A stretch of DNA of 64,000 bases, from assembly GCF_900010755.1 (NCBI RefSeq), contig NZ_CZJT01000086.1, forward strand, positions 1 to 64,000, given 5' to 3'. Position 1 is the stretch's first letter; each line of letters opens with the position of its first letter. This document shows, piece by piece, positions 53,972 to 64,000 of this stretch. Both the position numbers and the translations under genes were made by a program. The notes beneath the pieces were generated by a model. It was given only the letters and a program-made list of their open reading frames with translations, was not told where the DNA came from and ran no database searches. This DNA is from Paeniglutamicibacter antarcticus. Its GTDB lineage: Bacteria; Actinomycetota; Actinomycetes; Actinomycetales; Micrococcaceae.

Positions 53972-55176
53972 CAGCAGTACTCAGGACCGAGCCAGCCCTC
54001 TTGGTGCTCGAAGACGGACGGGTTTTCCGCGGCCGCAGCTACGGCGCCATCGGCACCACCTTCGGTGAGGCAGTCTTCTCCACCGGCATGTCCGGCTACC
54101 AGGAGACCCTCACGGATCCCTCCTACGCCAAGCAGATCATCGTGCAGACCTTCCCGCACATCGGCAACACCGGTGTGAACGACGAGGACGCCGAGTCCAG
54201 CCGTATCTGGGCCGCCGGCTACGTGGTCCGCGACGCGGCACGCCGACCGTCGAACTGGCGCTCCGAACGCACCCTCGATGAGGAACTCATCAATGGCTCC
54301 GTCGTGGGCATCCAGCAGATCGACACGCGCGCGCTGACCCGCCACCTGCGTGAACGCGGCGCCATGCGCTCGGGCATCTTCTCCGGTGCCGACGCGGCAG
54401 CCCCCATCGAGGAGCTGCTGACGGCGGTGAACGCACAGCCGTCGATGGAGGGCCTGAACCTCTCCGAGCTGGTCTCCACCAAGGAGGCCTACATCGTGGA
54501 GCCGGCGGACCACGGCTTCACCGGCGAGGTTGAACTCTCCGTGGCAGCCATCGACCTTGGCATCAAGGCGATGACCCCGCAGCGTTTTGCCGAGCGCGGC
54601 GTGCGCGTGCACGTGCTGCCGTACAACGCCACCTTTGAAGACGTGGTGGCCACCGGCGCCCAGGGCGTCTTCTTCTCCAACGGCCCGGGCGACCCGGCCA
54701 CAGCCAACGTGCAGGTAGAGCTGGTCCGCCAGGTGCTCGACGCGAAGATCCCGTACTTCGGCATCTGCTTCGGCAACCAGATCCTGGGCCGCGCCCTGGG
54801 TTACGGCACCTACAAGCTGCGCTACGGCCACCGCGGCATCAACCAGCCGGTGCTGGACAAGGCCACCGGCAAGGTGGAAATCACCAGCCAGAACCACGGC
54901 TTTGCCGTCGATGCACCACGCGAGGGCGCAGCGAATGCCCCGCTGGACCGCTTCGGCCGCGTCGAGGTCTCGCACATCTCGCTCAACGACCAGGTCGTCG
55001 AGGGCTTGAACTGCCTGGACATCCCGGCGTTCTCCGTGCAGTACCACCCGGAGGCAGCCTCCGGCCCGCACGATGCAAGCCACCTGTTTGACCGCTTCAT
55101 CGACACCATGCGCGCAGCTGGCACCGCCACCGCAGCCTCGAACTCCACCACCGCCTCCACCCAGGAAGAGAAGTAA
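53968..55176 (+). CDS. carA: Carbamoyl-phosphate synthase small subunit
   Basis: 402 residues. Glutamine amidotransferase with nucleophile C267 ([16 protein letters not shown]) and the His/Glu pair in YHPEA. Delivers ammonia to CarB. GTG start overlapping the preceding stop; carB starts on the base after its stop. Confidence 0.98.
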   Translation: MTAVLRTEPALLVLEDGRVFRGRSYGAIGTTFGEAVFSTGMSGYQETLTDPSYAKQIIVQTFPHIGNTGVNDEDAESSRIWAAGYVVRDAARRPSNWRSERTLDEELINGSVVGIQQIDTRALTRHLRERGAMRSGIFSGADAAAPIEELLTAVNAQPSMEGLNLSELVSTKEAYIVEPADHGFTGEVELSVAAIDLGIKAMTPQRFAERGVRVHVLPYNATFEDVVATGAQGVFFSNGPGDPATANVQVELVRQVLDAKIPYFGICFGNQILGRALGYGTYKLRYGHRGINQPVLDKATGKVEITSQNHGFAVDAPREGAANAPLDRFGRVEVSHISLNDQVVEGLNCLDIPAFSVQYHPEAASGPHDASHLFDRFIDTMRAAGTATAASNSTTASTQEEK

Positions 55177-58483
<3,307 letters not shown>

Positions 58484-58491
<8 letters not shown>

Positions 58492-59365
58492 CATCGCCAA
58501 CACCACCGGCACCACCACGCCAGGTGCGCGCGCCGCCTTCGGGCAGCGCCTGGCCTCGGCCATGGCCGCACACGGTCCGCTGTGCGTGGGCATTGATCCG
58601 CACCCAGGGCTGCTTGCCGCCTGGGGGTTGAACGACGACGTGCAGGGCTTGCGTTCCTTCTCGCTGCGCGTGGTTGAGGCCATGGCCGGCCAGGTTGCCG
58701 CGCTGAAGCCCCAGGTGGCACTCTTCGAGCGTCACGGTTCACGCGGGCTTGCTGTGCTTGAGGAAACCCTCGCGGCATCCGCCGATGCGAACCTGTTGTC
58801 AATTGCCGACGCCAAGCGCGGGGACATCGGATCAACCATGGCCGCTTACGCGGATGCGTGGTTGGGGGAGGGCAGCCCGTTGGCTGCCGATGCCGTGACA
58901 CTGAGCCCGTACCTGGGCTACGAGTCGCTGCGCCCGGCCCTTGACCTGGCAGCTGCCACCGGTCGCGGCGTGTTCGTGCTCGGTTTGACCTCCAACCCGG
59001 AGGGCAAGGACGTACAGCATGTGGGCGGCGACCAGTCGGTTGCCAAACGCATCATCGGCGCCGTCGGTGCCGAGAACAAGGCCGAAAACCTGCCGGGTGT
59101 GCCGTTTGGTTCCACCGGCCTGGTCATCGGCGCCACCGTGGGTTCGGCGTTGGAGGAGCTGGGCATCGACCTGGCCGACTCGGCAGCGCCGATCCTGGCT
59201 CCGGGCCTTGGCGCCCAGGGTGCCACCGGCGCCGAAATGAAGGCGTCCTTCGGGGCGTTTTGGCCGCAGGTGCTTGGCACCTCAAGCCGCGACATCCTCA
59301 AGGCCGGACCGGATGCCAAGGCGCTGCTTGAAGCCGCGCTGCGCACCCGCGATTCGCTGCTCTAA
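58484..59365 (+). CDS. pyrF: Orotidine 5'-phosphate decarboxylase (type 2)
   Basis: 293 residues from ATG 58484; ATG 58475 (three residues more) is an equal candidate, and both lie within the carB 3' end. Motifs: [43 protein letters not shown] (catalytic DxKxxD), and [14 protein letters not shown]. This long type is the mycobacterial/actinobacterial form. Catalyses the last step to UMP. A strong hairpin follows at 59396. Confidence 0.95.
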
Positions 59366-59395
59366 CCGGCAGTTGGTCTAGGCCGCAAGACATTG

Positions 59396-59447
59396 AATGT
59401 GCGTTTGGCTTTCCGTTCCGTAAGGGGTGGCAAGCCAAACGCACATT
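59396..59447 (+). terminator. Terminator of the pyr operon
   Basis: A perfect 16-bp stem (59396-59411 with 59432-59447), 20-base loop, then TCTTTTTGG. Confidence 0.85.
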
Positions 59448-59479
59448 TCTTTTTGGGGTGAAAGAGTGAAGTACCCGAC

Positions 59480-59718
59480 GTCAATTTTCATCGAGCGCCG
59501 TAGCAGCCTATATTTGCCCGGTTTGATCTTGTTGGTGCGTGGCCAGGTGCAGTCGCCGGTGAGGTTGATGTGTTTCCATCCCAGGCGTGAGAGGAACCGC
59601 AACAGGTCAGGGTCACTGGCGTTACGCTCTTGATTCAAGGTGGTGATGGTGCGGTCGAGGTAGACAGTCCTCGAGAGGACGATGGCCGCGGTCAGTAGAT
59701 TTAGCCCTGAGTCCCTTT
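59480..59718 (-). mobile_element. C-terminal scar of a Tn3-family transposase
   Basis: On the minus strand a frame runs from a stop near 59716 with GLNLLTAAIVLSRTVYLDRT, then LLRFLSRLGWKHINLTGDCTW and GKYRLLRRSM. This matches the C-terminal end of Tn3 TnpA ('LNL..AAI..WNT.YL', 'LSPLGWEHINLTGDY.W', 'GKFRPLR'). The rest of TnpA, the resolvase and the 38-bp terminal repeats are absent, and no stop is found at the normal C-terminus; the frame runs into the pyr terminator. An old, deleted insertion next to the operon. Confidence 0.75.
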
Positions 59719-59968
59719 AGCGCTGCTGCTCGAAGGATCGTTGCCGAGAACGATTAGGGGAGAACCTGAGACCCTGCTAGCGACCCTTGTTCGAAAATAA
59801 ATTCGAAAACTCTCAGCTTTTATGAAGTATTCAAGCCCGTTCCGGATGAGTTTTGTCTATGGCGAGAACGTAAGCTTGTAAGCACTATGGATGACCCTCC
59901 TTCACATATGCCCAAGCCTCTGCTTCCACTTGCCGCACCGTCGGTCGCAGTCGGAGAGGGGCGCCTCA
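59719..59968. other. Intergenic region before the CNNM gene pair
   Basis: 250 bp without a gene. It holds two TTCGAA palindromes (59790-59795 and 59802-59807) and an AT-rich stretch that probably contains the promoter for the next gene. Confidence 0.35.
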
Positions 59969-61312
59969 ATGTATGAATGGATCATGATCGGTATCGGTCT
60001 AATCCTCACCGTTGGAACAGGTTTCTTTGTCGCCTCCGAATTCGCGTTGGTCAATCTCGACCGCCACGAACTTGAAGCCCGCCAAGAGCGAGGCGAAAAA
60101 CGCCTTGAACCAACGATCAAAGCACTGAAGATCACCTCCACGCACCTTTCCAGCGCGCAACTAGGCATTACCCTCACCACCCTGCTCACCGGCTACACGT
60201 TCGAGCCGGCCATCAGCTCCTTGCTTCGCGAACCTCTCCTGGAACTCGGCCTGAGCGAAGGGCTGGTCCCCGGCGTGGGCGCTGTCATTGGTATCCTGCT
60301 GGCCACCATCTTCTCGATGATCATCGGCGAACTGGTCCCGAAGAACTTCGCCTTGGCGCTGCCGTTGGCAACCGCCAAGGTCGTTGTCCCATTCCAGGCA
60401 CTTTTCACGGCGGTCTTCAAGCCGGTCATTCTGCTGTTCAACAACACCGCGAACTCAATCATTCGGTCCTTCGGCATCGAACCAAAGGAAGAACTCTCGG
60501 GTGCTCGCAGTGCCGAAGAGCTCAGCTCTTTGGTCCGTCGTTCGGCGCTCGAAGGAGTGTTGGATGCGGACCATGCGACACTTTTGCACCGCACCTTGCG
60601 CTTTTCCGAGCGCAGTGCTGCGGACGTGATGACGCCACGAGTCCGGATGAGCACCGTAAAGATAGAAGATTCGGCACATGACATCGTCGAAACTTCAATT
60701 CAGACCGGTTATTCGCGTTTCCCCGTGATTGGCCGAGACCGGGACGAAATCGTGGGTGTTCTCCATGTCAAGCAGGCTTTCGCCGTTCCCTTAGCGGACC
60801 GGGAAAGTACCAGGGCCTCACATTTGATGATCGAACCATTGCGGGTGCCCGAATCCATGGGCGTCGACTCGCTGTTGGGTCTTCTACGTCAACAGGGCCT
60901 GCAAATTGCCATCGTCACCGACGAACATGGTGGTACGGATGGCATCGTCACTCTCGAGGATCTTGTCGAGGAAATCGTGGGCGAGCTCGAAGATGAACAC
61001 GACCGAGTACGCGTGGATGTGCTCCGAGCGGGCCGGTCGATAACCTTTAACGCCTCGTTGCGACCCGACGAACTACGTGAACAGACGGGCATCAACGTTC
61101 CCGACGGAGAAGACTATGACACTTTGGCCGGTTTCGTGACCGACGAACTGGACCGCATGCCCGAACTGGGTGACGAGATCCGGATCAAGGACGGAACACT
61201 TCGCGTGGAACGAGTCGTGGGAAACCACCTAGAACGACTGAAATTCACGCCGGAGGAATTATCCGGCGACACAATCCCTGAATCCGCTGACGACCTGGCA
61301 AAGGAGCGATAG
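59969..61312 (+). CDS. CNNM/CorC-type membrane protein (DUF21-CBS-CorC), first of two
   Basis: 447 residues. N-terminal DUF21 domain with about four membrane helices ([36 protein letters not shown], then [22 protein letters not shown], then [15 protein letters not shown]), a CBS pair ([35 protein letters not shown]) and a C-terminal transporter-associated domain. Family members are linked to Mg2+ or Co2+ transport. The frame is open to 59891, but GAGAGGGG upstream selects ATG 59969. A paralogue follows three bases downstream. Confidence 0.92.
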   Translation: MYEWIMIGIGLILTVGTGFFVASEFALVNLDRHELEARQERGEKRLEPTIKALKITSTHLSSAQLGITLTTLLTGYTFEPAISSLLREPLLELGLSEGLVPGVGAVIGILLATIFSMIIGELVPKNFALALPLATAKVVVPFQALFTAVFKPVILLFNNTANSIIRSFGIEPKEELSGARSAEELSSLVRRSALEGVLDADHATLLHRTLRFSERSAADVMTPRVRMSTVKIEDSAHDIVETSIQTGYSRFPVIGRDRDEIVGVLHVKQAFAVPLADRESTRASHLMIEPLRVPESMGVDSLLGLLRQQGLQIAIVTDEHGGTDGIVTLEDLVEEIVGELEDEHDRVRVDVLRAGRSITFNASLRPDELREQTGINVPDGEDYDTLAGFVTDELDRMPELGDEIRIKDGTLRVERVVGNHLERLKFTPEELSGDTIPESADDLAKER

Positions 61313-61315
61313 ATC

Positions 61316-62359
61316 ATGGACGATATCCTCCCCGGAATTATCTGGCTCGTCGTACTACTGATCATCAACGCGTTCTTCGTGGGTGCGGAATTTGCGGTGA
61401 TTTCGGCTCGACGTTCGCAGATCGAGCCGAAAGCCGAGGCCGGGTCCAAGGCCGCCAAAACAACTCTGTGGGCCATGGAACACGCAACCCTGATGCTGGC
61501 CACCAGCCAGCTGGGTATCACAGTGTGTTCCTTGGTGATCCTGAACGTCTCCGAACCGGCCATCCACCATCTCTTGGAGATCCCGCTCGGATTCACGTCC
61601 CTGTCGGGGGAAGCGATCGGAGTTATCGCCTTCATCTCGGCACTGTTGGTAGTGACGTTCTTGCATGTGGTGCTTGGCGAGATGGTTCCAAAGAACATCT
61701 CGTTCTCGGTGCCGACTCGTGCCGCGCTGATTCTTGCCCCGCCTCTGGTCTTGGTGGCGCGCATCGTCAAGCCCGTGATCTGGACCCTGAACGGGATCGC
61801 AAATGCCATTTTGCGTCTTTTCAAAGTCGAGCCCAAGGACGAAGCGACAAGCGCCTACACACTCGATGAGGTGGCCAACATCGTGGAACAATCCACGCGA
61901 GATGGGATGCTCAGTGACGCCAGCGGAACGCTCACCAATGCGTTCGAGTTCACCTCAAAGACCGTGGCCGACGTGGAGGTGCCAATCAGTGAAATGGTGC
62001 TGCTTCCGACCCAGGCTTCGCCCGCTCAGATCCAGCAGGCGGTGGCTCAACGTGGATTCTCCCGCTACATCCTCACCGATGACGGCGGTGCCCCGGTTGG
62101 ATACATCCACCTCAAAGACGTCTTGGACATGACGACGCCTGAGCAGTTTGACCAGGCAATTCCTGGCAAACGAATCCGCCCACTAACAGCTGTCTCACGG
62201 GTGAGCGATTTGGAAGACGCCTTGGCAGCCATGCGCAAGATCGGGTCGCATGTGGCCCGCGTTCTCGACGAGGCAGGAAACACCACGGGTGTGCTTTTCC
62301 TCGAGGACATCATCGAGGAATTAGTTGGAGAGGTACAAGACGCCACCAGAACCTCATAG
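61316..62359 (+). CDS. CNNM/CorC-type membrane protein, second of two
   Basis: 347 residues: DUF21 domain (WLVVLLIINAFFVGAEFAVISARRSQIEP, LATSQLGITVCSLVILNVSEPAI, VVLGEMVPKNISFSVP) and a CBS pair (VEVPISEMVLLP, GVLFLEDIIEELVGEVQD). It lacks the C-terminal CorC domain of its neighbour. Three-base spacing indicates an operon, and the two may form a heteromeric membrane complex. Confidence 0.92.
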   Translation: MDDILPGIIWLVVLLIINAFFVGAEFAVISARRSQIEPKAEAGSKAAKTTLWAMEHATLMLATSQLGITVCSLVILNVSEPAIHHLLEIPLGFTSLSGEAIGVIAFISALLVVTFLHVVLGEMVPKNISFSVPTRAALILAPPLVLVARIVKPVIWTLNGIANAILRLFKVEPKDEATSAYTLDEVANIVEQSTRDGMLSDASGTLTNAFEFTSKTVADVEVPISEMVLLPTQASPAQIQQAVAQRGFSRYILTDDGGAPVGYIHLKDVLDMTTPEQFDQAIPGKRIRPLTAVSRVSDLEDALAAMRKIGSHVARVLDEAGNTTGVLFLEDIIEELVGEVQDATRTS

Positions 62360-62383
62360 TCCACCTTCTAAATAGTGTGAAAT

Positions 62384-62415
62384 GTGTGGCCTCGTCCGAC
62401 CGGACGAGGCCACAC
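62384..62415 (+). terminator. Hairpin after the CNNM pair
   Basis: A perfect 15-bp stem (62384-62398 with 62401-62415), about 25 bp after the stop. No T-run; the inner pairs must open to form the loop. Confidence 0.65.
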
Positions 62416-62800
62416 GCGTAGTGAATTTCATGCCTGGGATTGACCCTAAGGTGGGGTCATGCCAGGTAGTCAATTCCCGAACGTCAACTGGAGCAGGGAA
62501 GGATCCACCTGGAATCGGGGTCCAATCAGCGACACAGCGGTTGGCGCAAATCGCGCAATCACAGTTCCATGGCTACCCATACCCCGTGATCACCTATTTC
62601 CATTTGTAGGTTAGGTCCCGGACTTCTACCCCGCCGATTCACGAGCAGCGGTCTCGTAGGTGCGTTTCCCCGCAGACTCTGGTGTCGGGCCCGGTTGCAC
62701 TGTTAAAGCTCCGCAATACCTGCGAAAAAGATGTGTAGATTCTGAGATTGTGGTTTTCAGCATCAGATGTCGGTTCAAGGTGCGGTAGTGTTTTTTCATC
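62416..62800. other. Long intergenic region before the riboswitch
   Basis: 385 bp without a convincing gene. A TGACCC-N7-GGGTCA inverted repeat lies at 62441-62459. The part nearest the riboswitch should carry the promoter; GTAGTGTTTTTTCATC precedes the RNA. Confidence 0.4.
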
Positions 62801-62897
62801 AAGGGGAGTACTCCCGTCCGCGGTTGGTCCGTCAATACGTTTGCACTCGTGCATCCCGGGCCACCGGTTCTGAGGTGATCAGAGCGGAGGAGACCTT
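62801..62897 (+). ncRNA. yybP-ykoY (Mn2+) riboswitch
   Basis: The conserved elements appear in order: AAGGGGAGTACTCCC (62801-62815), CCGTCAATACG near 62829, CCCGGGCCACCGG near 62855 and GGAGGAGACCTTGG ending near 62899. These are the marks of the yybP-ykoY family, which senses Mn2+ and often controls TerC/Alx and MntP proteins. A TerC-type gene starts 37 bp downstream, as expected. Its mode (transcription or translation) is not visible; no T-run hairpin lies between it and the gene. Confidence 0.85.
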
Positions 62898-62933
62898 GGC
62901 GCCGCAACCACGCCAACCCCTAGGAGTACCCTC

Positions 62934-63956
62934 GTGCAGGTATCACCCTTGATCTGGATCATCACCATCGCTGTGACGATCGCCTTCTTCATTTACGAGT
63001 TCTTTGCCCATGTGCGCAAACCGCACGAACCTTCCATCGGTGAATCCGCCCGATGGTCGGTGTTCTACATCAGCCTCGCAATGCTGTTCGGCATCGGTAT
63101 CGGAGTCTTCTCAGGATGGACGTATGGCAGCGAATACTTCGCCGGGTACCTCACCGAAAAGGCCCTGTCGATCGATAACCTCTTTGTCTTCCTGCTGGTC
63201 ATGAGCGCGTTTGCCGTACCGCGGATATACCAGCAGAAGGTGCTGATGGTGGGCATCATTATCGCGTTGGTCTTGCGTGGTATTTTCATTGCGCTCGGAG
63301 CGGCCCTGATTGAAAACCTGTCCTGGAGCTTCTACCTCTTTGGCGCACTGCTGCTCTTCCTGGCTTACAAACAAGCGTTCTCAAACCACGAGGCAGATCC
63401 GGCAGATGGCCGCTTGATGCGCTTGGTGCGCCGCCGATTCCCTGTGACTGATGAATATCACGAGGATAAGCTCGTCGTAAAGATGGGTGGCAAGCGCTTC
63501 ATCACCCCGATGCTGCTGACCATCATCGCCATTGGTTTCGTCGACCTGATTTTCGCGGTCGACTCAATTCCTGCCATCTACGGGCTCACCAATGAGGCGT
63601 ACATCGTCTTTACGGCAAATGTCTTTGCCTTGATGGGGCTGCGCCAGCTGTTCTTTCTCATTGGCGGCCTGTTGGAGCGATTGGTGTACCTGTCCCAAGG
63701 CCTTGCTGTCATCCTGGCCTTCATTGGCGTCAAGCTCGTCTTCCACGCATTGCACGTGAACGAACTTCCCTTCATCAACGGCGGGCAGCCGCTCCTGTGG
63801 GTCCCCGAGATCTCCATCTCGTTCTCCCTGCTGTTTATTGGAGCGACGGTTGCCGTGGCGACGGCTGCGAGCTTACTTAAGACCCGAGGCAGCCACACAC
63901 CTCCTGGGGCACATACGCCAAGTGATTCCCCCAACATAAAGGACTATTCGAAATGA
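62934..63956 (+). CDS. TerC/Alx-family membrane protein (Mn2+ homeostasis)
   Basis: 340 residues, about seven to nine membrane helices. LTEKALSIDNLFVFLLVMSAF and FVDLIFAVDSIPAIYGLT are the signature acidic helices (N-x-x-D/E motifs) of TerC proteins. GTG 62934 with TAGGAG at 62921-62926. The Mn2+ riboswitch upstream supports metal efflux or metalation of exported proteins. A second gene starts in its stop codon. Confidence 0.93.
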   Translation: MQVSPLIWIITIAVTIAFFIYEFFAHVRKPHEPSIGESARWSVFYISLAMLFGIGIGVFSGWTYGSEYFAGYLTEKALSIDNLFVFLLVMSAFAVPRIYQQKVLMVGIIIALVLRGIFIALGAALIENLSWSFYLFGALLLFLAYKQAFSNHEADPADGRLMRLVRRRFPVTDEYHEDKLVVKMGGKRFITPMLLTIIAIGFVDLIFAVDSIPAIYGLTNEAYIVFTANVFALMGLRQLFFLIGGLLERLVYLSQGLAVILAFIGVKLVFHALHVNELPFINGGQPLLWVPEISISFSLLFIGATVAVATAASLLKTRGSHTPPGAHTPSDSPNIKDYSK

Positions 63957-64000
63957 GCAGGTTCTCCAACTCACCGGTCTCACACTCAAAGCCCCGGGCG
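63953..64000 (+). CDS. Start of a further gene, cut by the window end
   Basis: ATG 63953 overlaps the terC stop (ATGA) and opens a frame that runs to the window end (MSRFSNSPVSHSKPRA). Only 16 codons are visible, so no product can be named. The overlap makes it a likely operon partner of terC. Confidence 0.4.
   Translation, partial: MSRFSNSPVSHSKPRA

Noticed and set aside
59378..59638. 86-residue ORF as an independent gene
   Set aside because: Its sequence is the C-terminus of a Tn3-type transposase reading on into the pyr operon terminator; treated as a mobile-element scar.
59790..59807. Two TTCGAA palindromes as a regulatory site
   Set aside because: Short AT-rich repeats without further support; mentioned only in the intergenic entry.
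62382..62609. 75-residue ORF after the CNNM pair
   Set aside because: Starts inside the terminator hairpin and has no ribosome-binding site.
62626..62916. 96-residue minus-strand ORF
   Set aside because: Lies antisense to the yybP-ykoY riboswitch, which explains the conserved sequence there.

Overview
The window looks like a chromosomal segment of a high-GC Gram-positive bacterium, most likely a Micrococcaceae (Arthrobacter sensu lato). Three things point there: (i) gene order close to that known from Mycobacterium and Arthrobacter (thrS-HIT, pdxS/pdxT-yebC-ruvCAB-yajC-secDF-relA, alaS-ruvX-mltG-aroECKB-efp-nusB, pyrR-pyrB-pyrC-membrane gene-carA-carB-pyrF); (ii) many GTG/TTG starts and ATGA/GTGA overlaps; (iii) lineage-typical families such as DUF222-HNH, DUF6167, the actinobacterial-type OMP decarboxylase and the MFS transporter with a small subunit. 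The assignment is by protein recognition alone. No rRNA, tRNA or CRISPR array was seen.

Layout. 1-876: a frameshifted Fic-family gene running off the left edge, with two 32-bp inverted repeats in front of it. 877-3498: thrS and an Ap4A-phosphorylase-like HIT gene. 3668-4899: a SatD-like DNA-binding protein and a membrane protein behind three exactly phased ACAAG-N8-CTTGT operators, at a place where phospholipid/PIM genes often sit in relatives. 5291-11523: pdxS, then a minus-strand insert (small membrane protein, GNAT enzyme, M3 peptidase), a CapA-like lipoprotein, and pdxT. 11526-20776: yebC, ruvC, ruvA, ruvB, yajC, secD, secF, relA. 20826-23248 (minus): an AbiEi-like orphan and a DUF349 protein. 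23516-26879: hisS and aspS. 26880-29515: a gene-poor stretch with a 78-bp direct repeat, then a PadR regulator with a membrane partner. 29566-33746: dtd, a DUF222-HNH protein, and rarA with an acidic insert. 33985-38828: rpsD, two small envelope genes, alaS, ruvX. 39002-47183: mltG, aroE, aroC, aroK, aroB, a helical repeat protein, efp, nusB. 47510-50307: an OFA-family MFS transporter with its small subunit, and a convergent PrsW protease. 50448-59365: the complete pyrimidine operon led by a PyrR-binding RNA hairpin. 59480-59718: the C-terminal scar of a Tn3-family transposase. 59969-62359: two CNNM/CorC-type proteins. 62801-63956: a yybP-ykoY (Mn2+) riboswitch and a TerC/Alx-type protein, overlapping the start of one more gene cut by the window.

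How the genes work together. Most of the window is core metabolism: aminoacyl-tRNA synthesis (thrS, hisS, aspS, alaS, dtd proofreading), PLP synthesis (PdxS with PdxT), Holliday-junction processing (RuvABC, RarA), Sec export (YajC-SecDF), the stringent response (RelA), the shikimate pathway and de novo UMP synthesis. The accessory or less explained parts are the SatD pair, the PadR locus with its duplicated control region, the Fic and Tn3 remnants, and the AbiEi-like orphan. Regulation that can be read from the sequence includes the PyrR hairpin over the pyrR ribosome-binding site, the Mn2+ riboswitch, the phased SatD operators, the repeats in front of fic, and several strong hairpin terminators.
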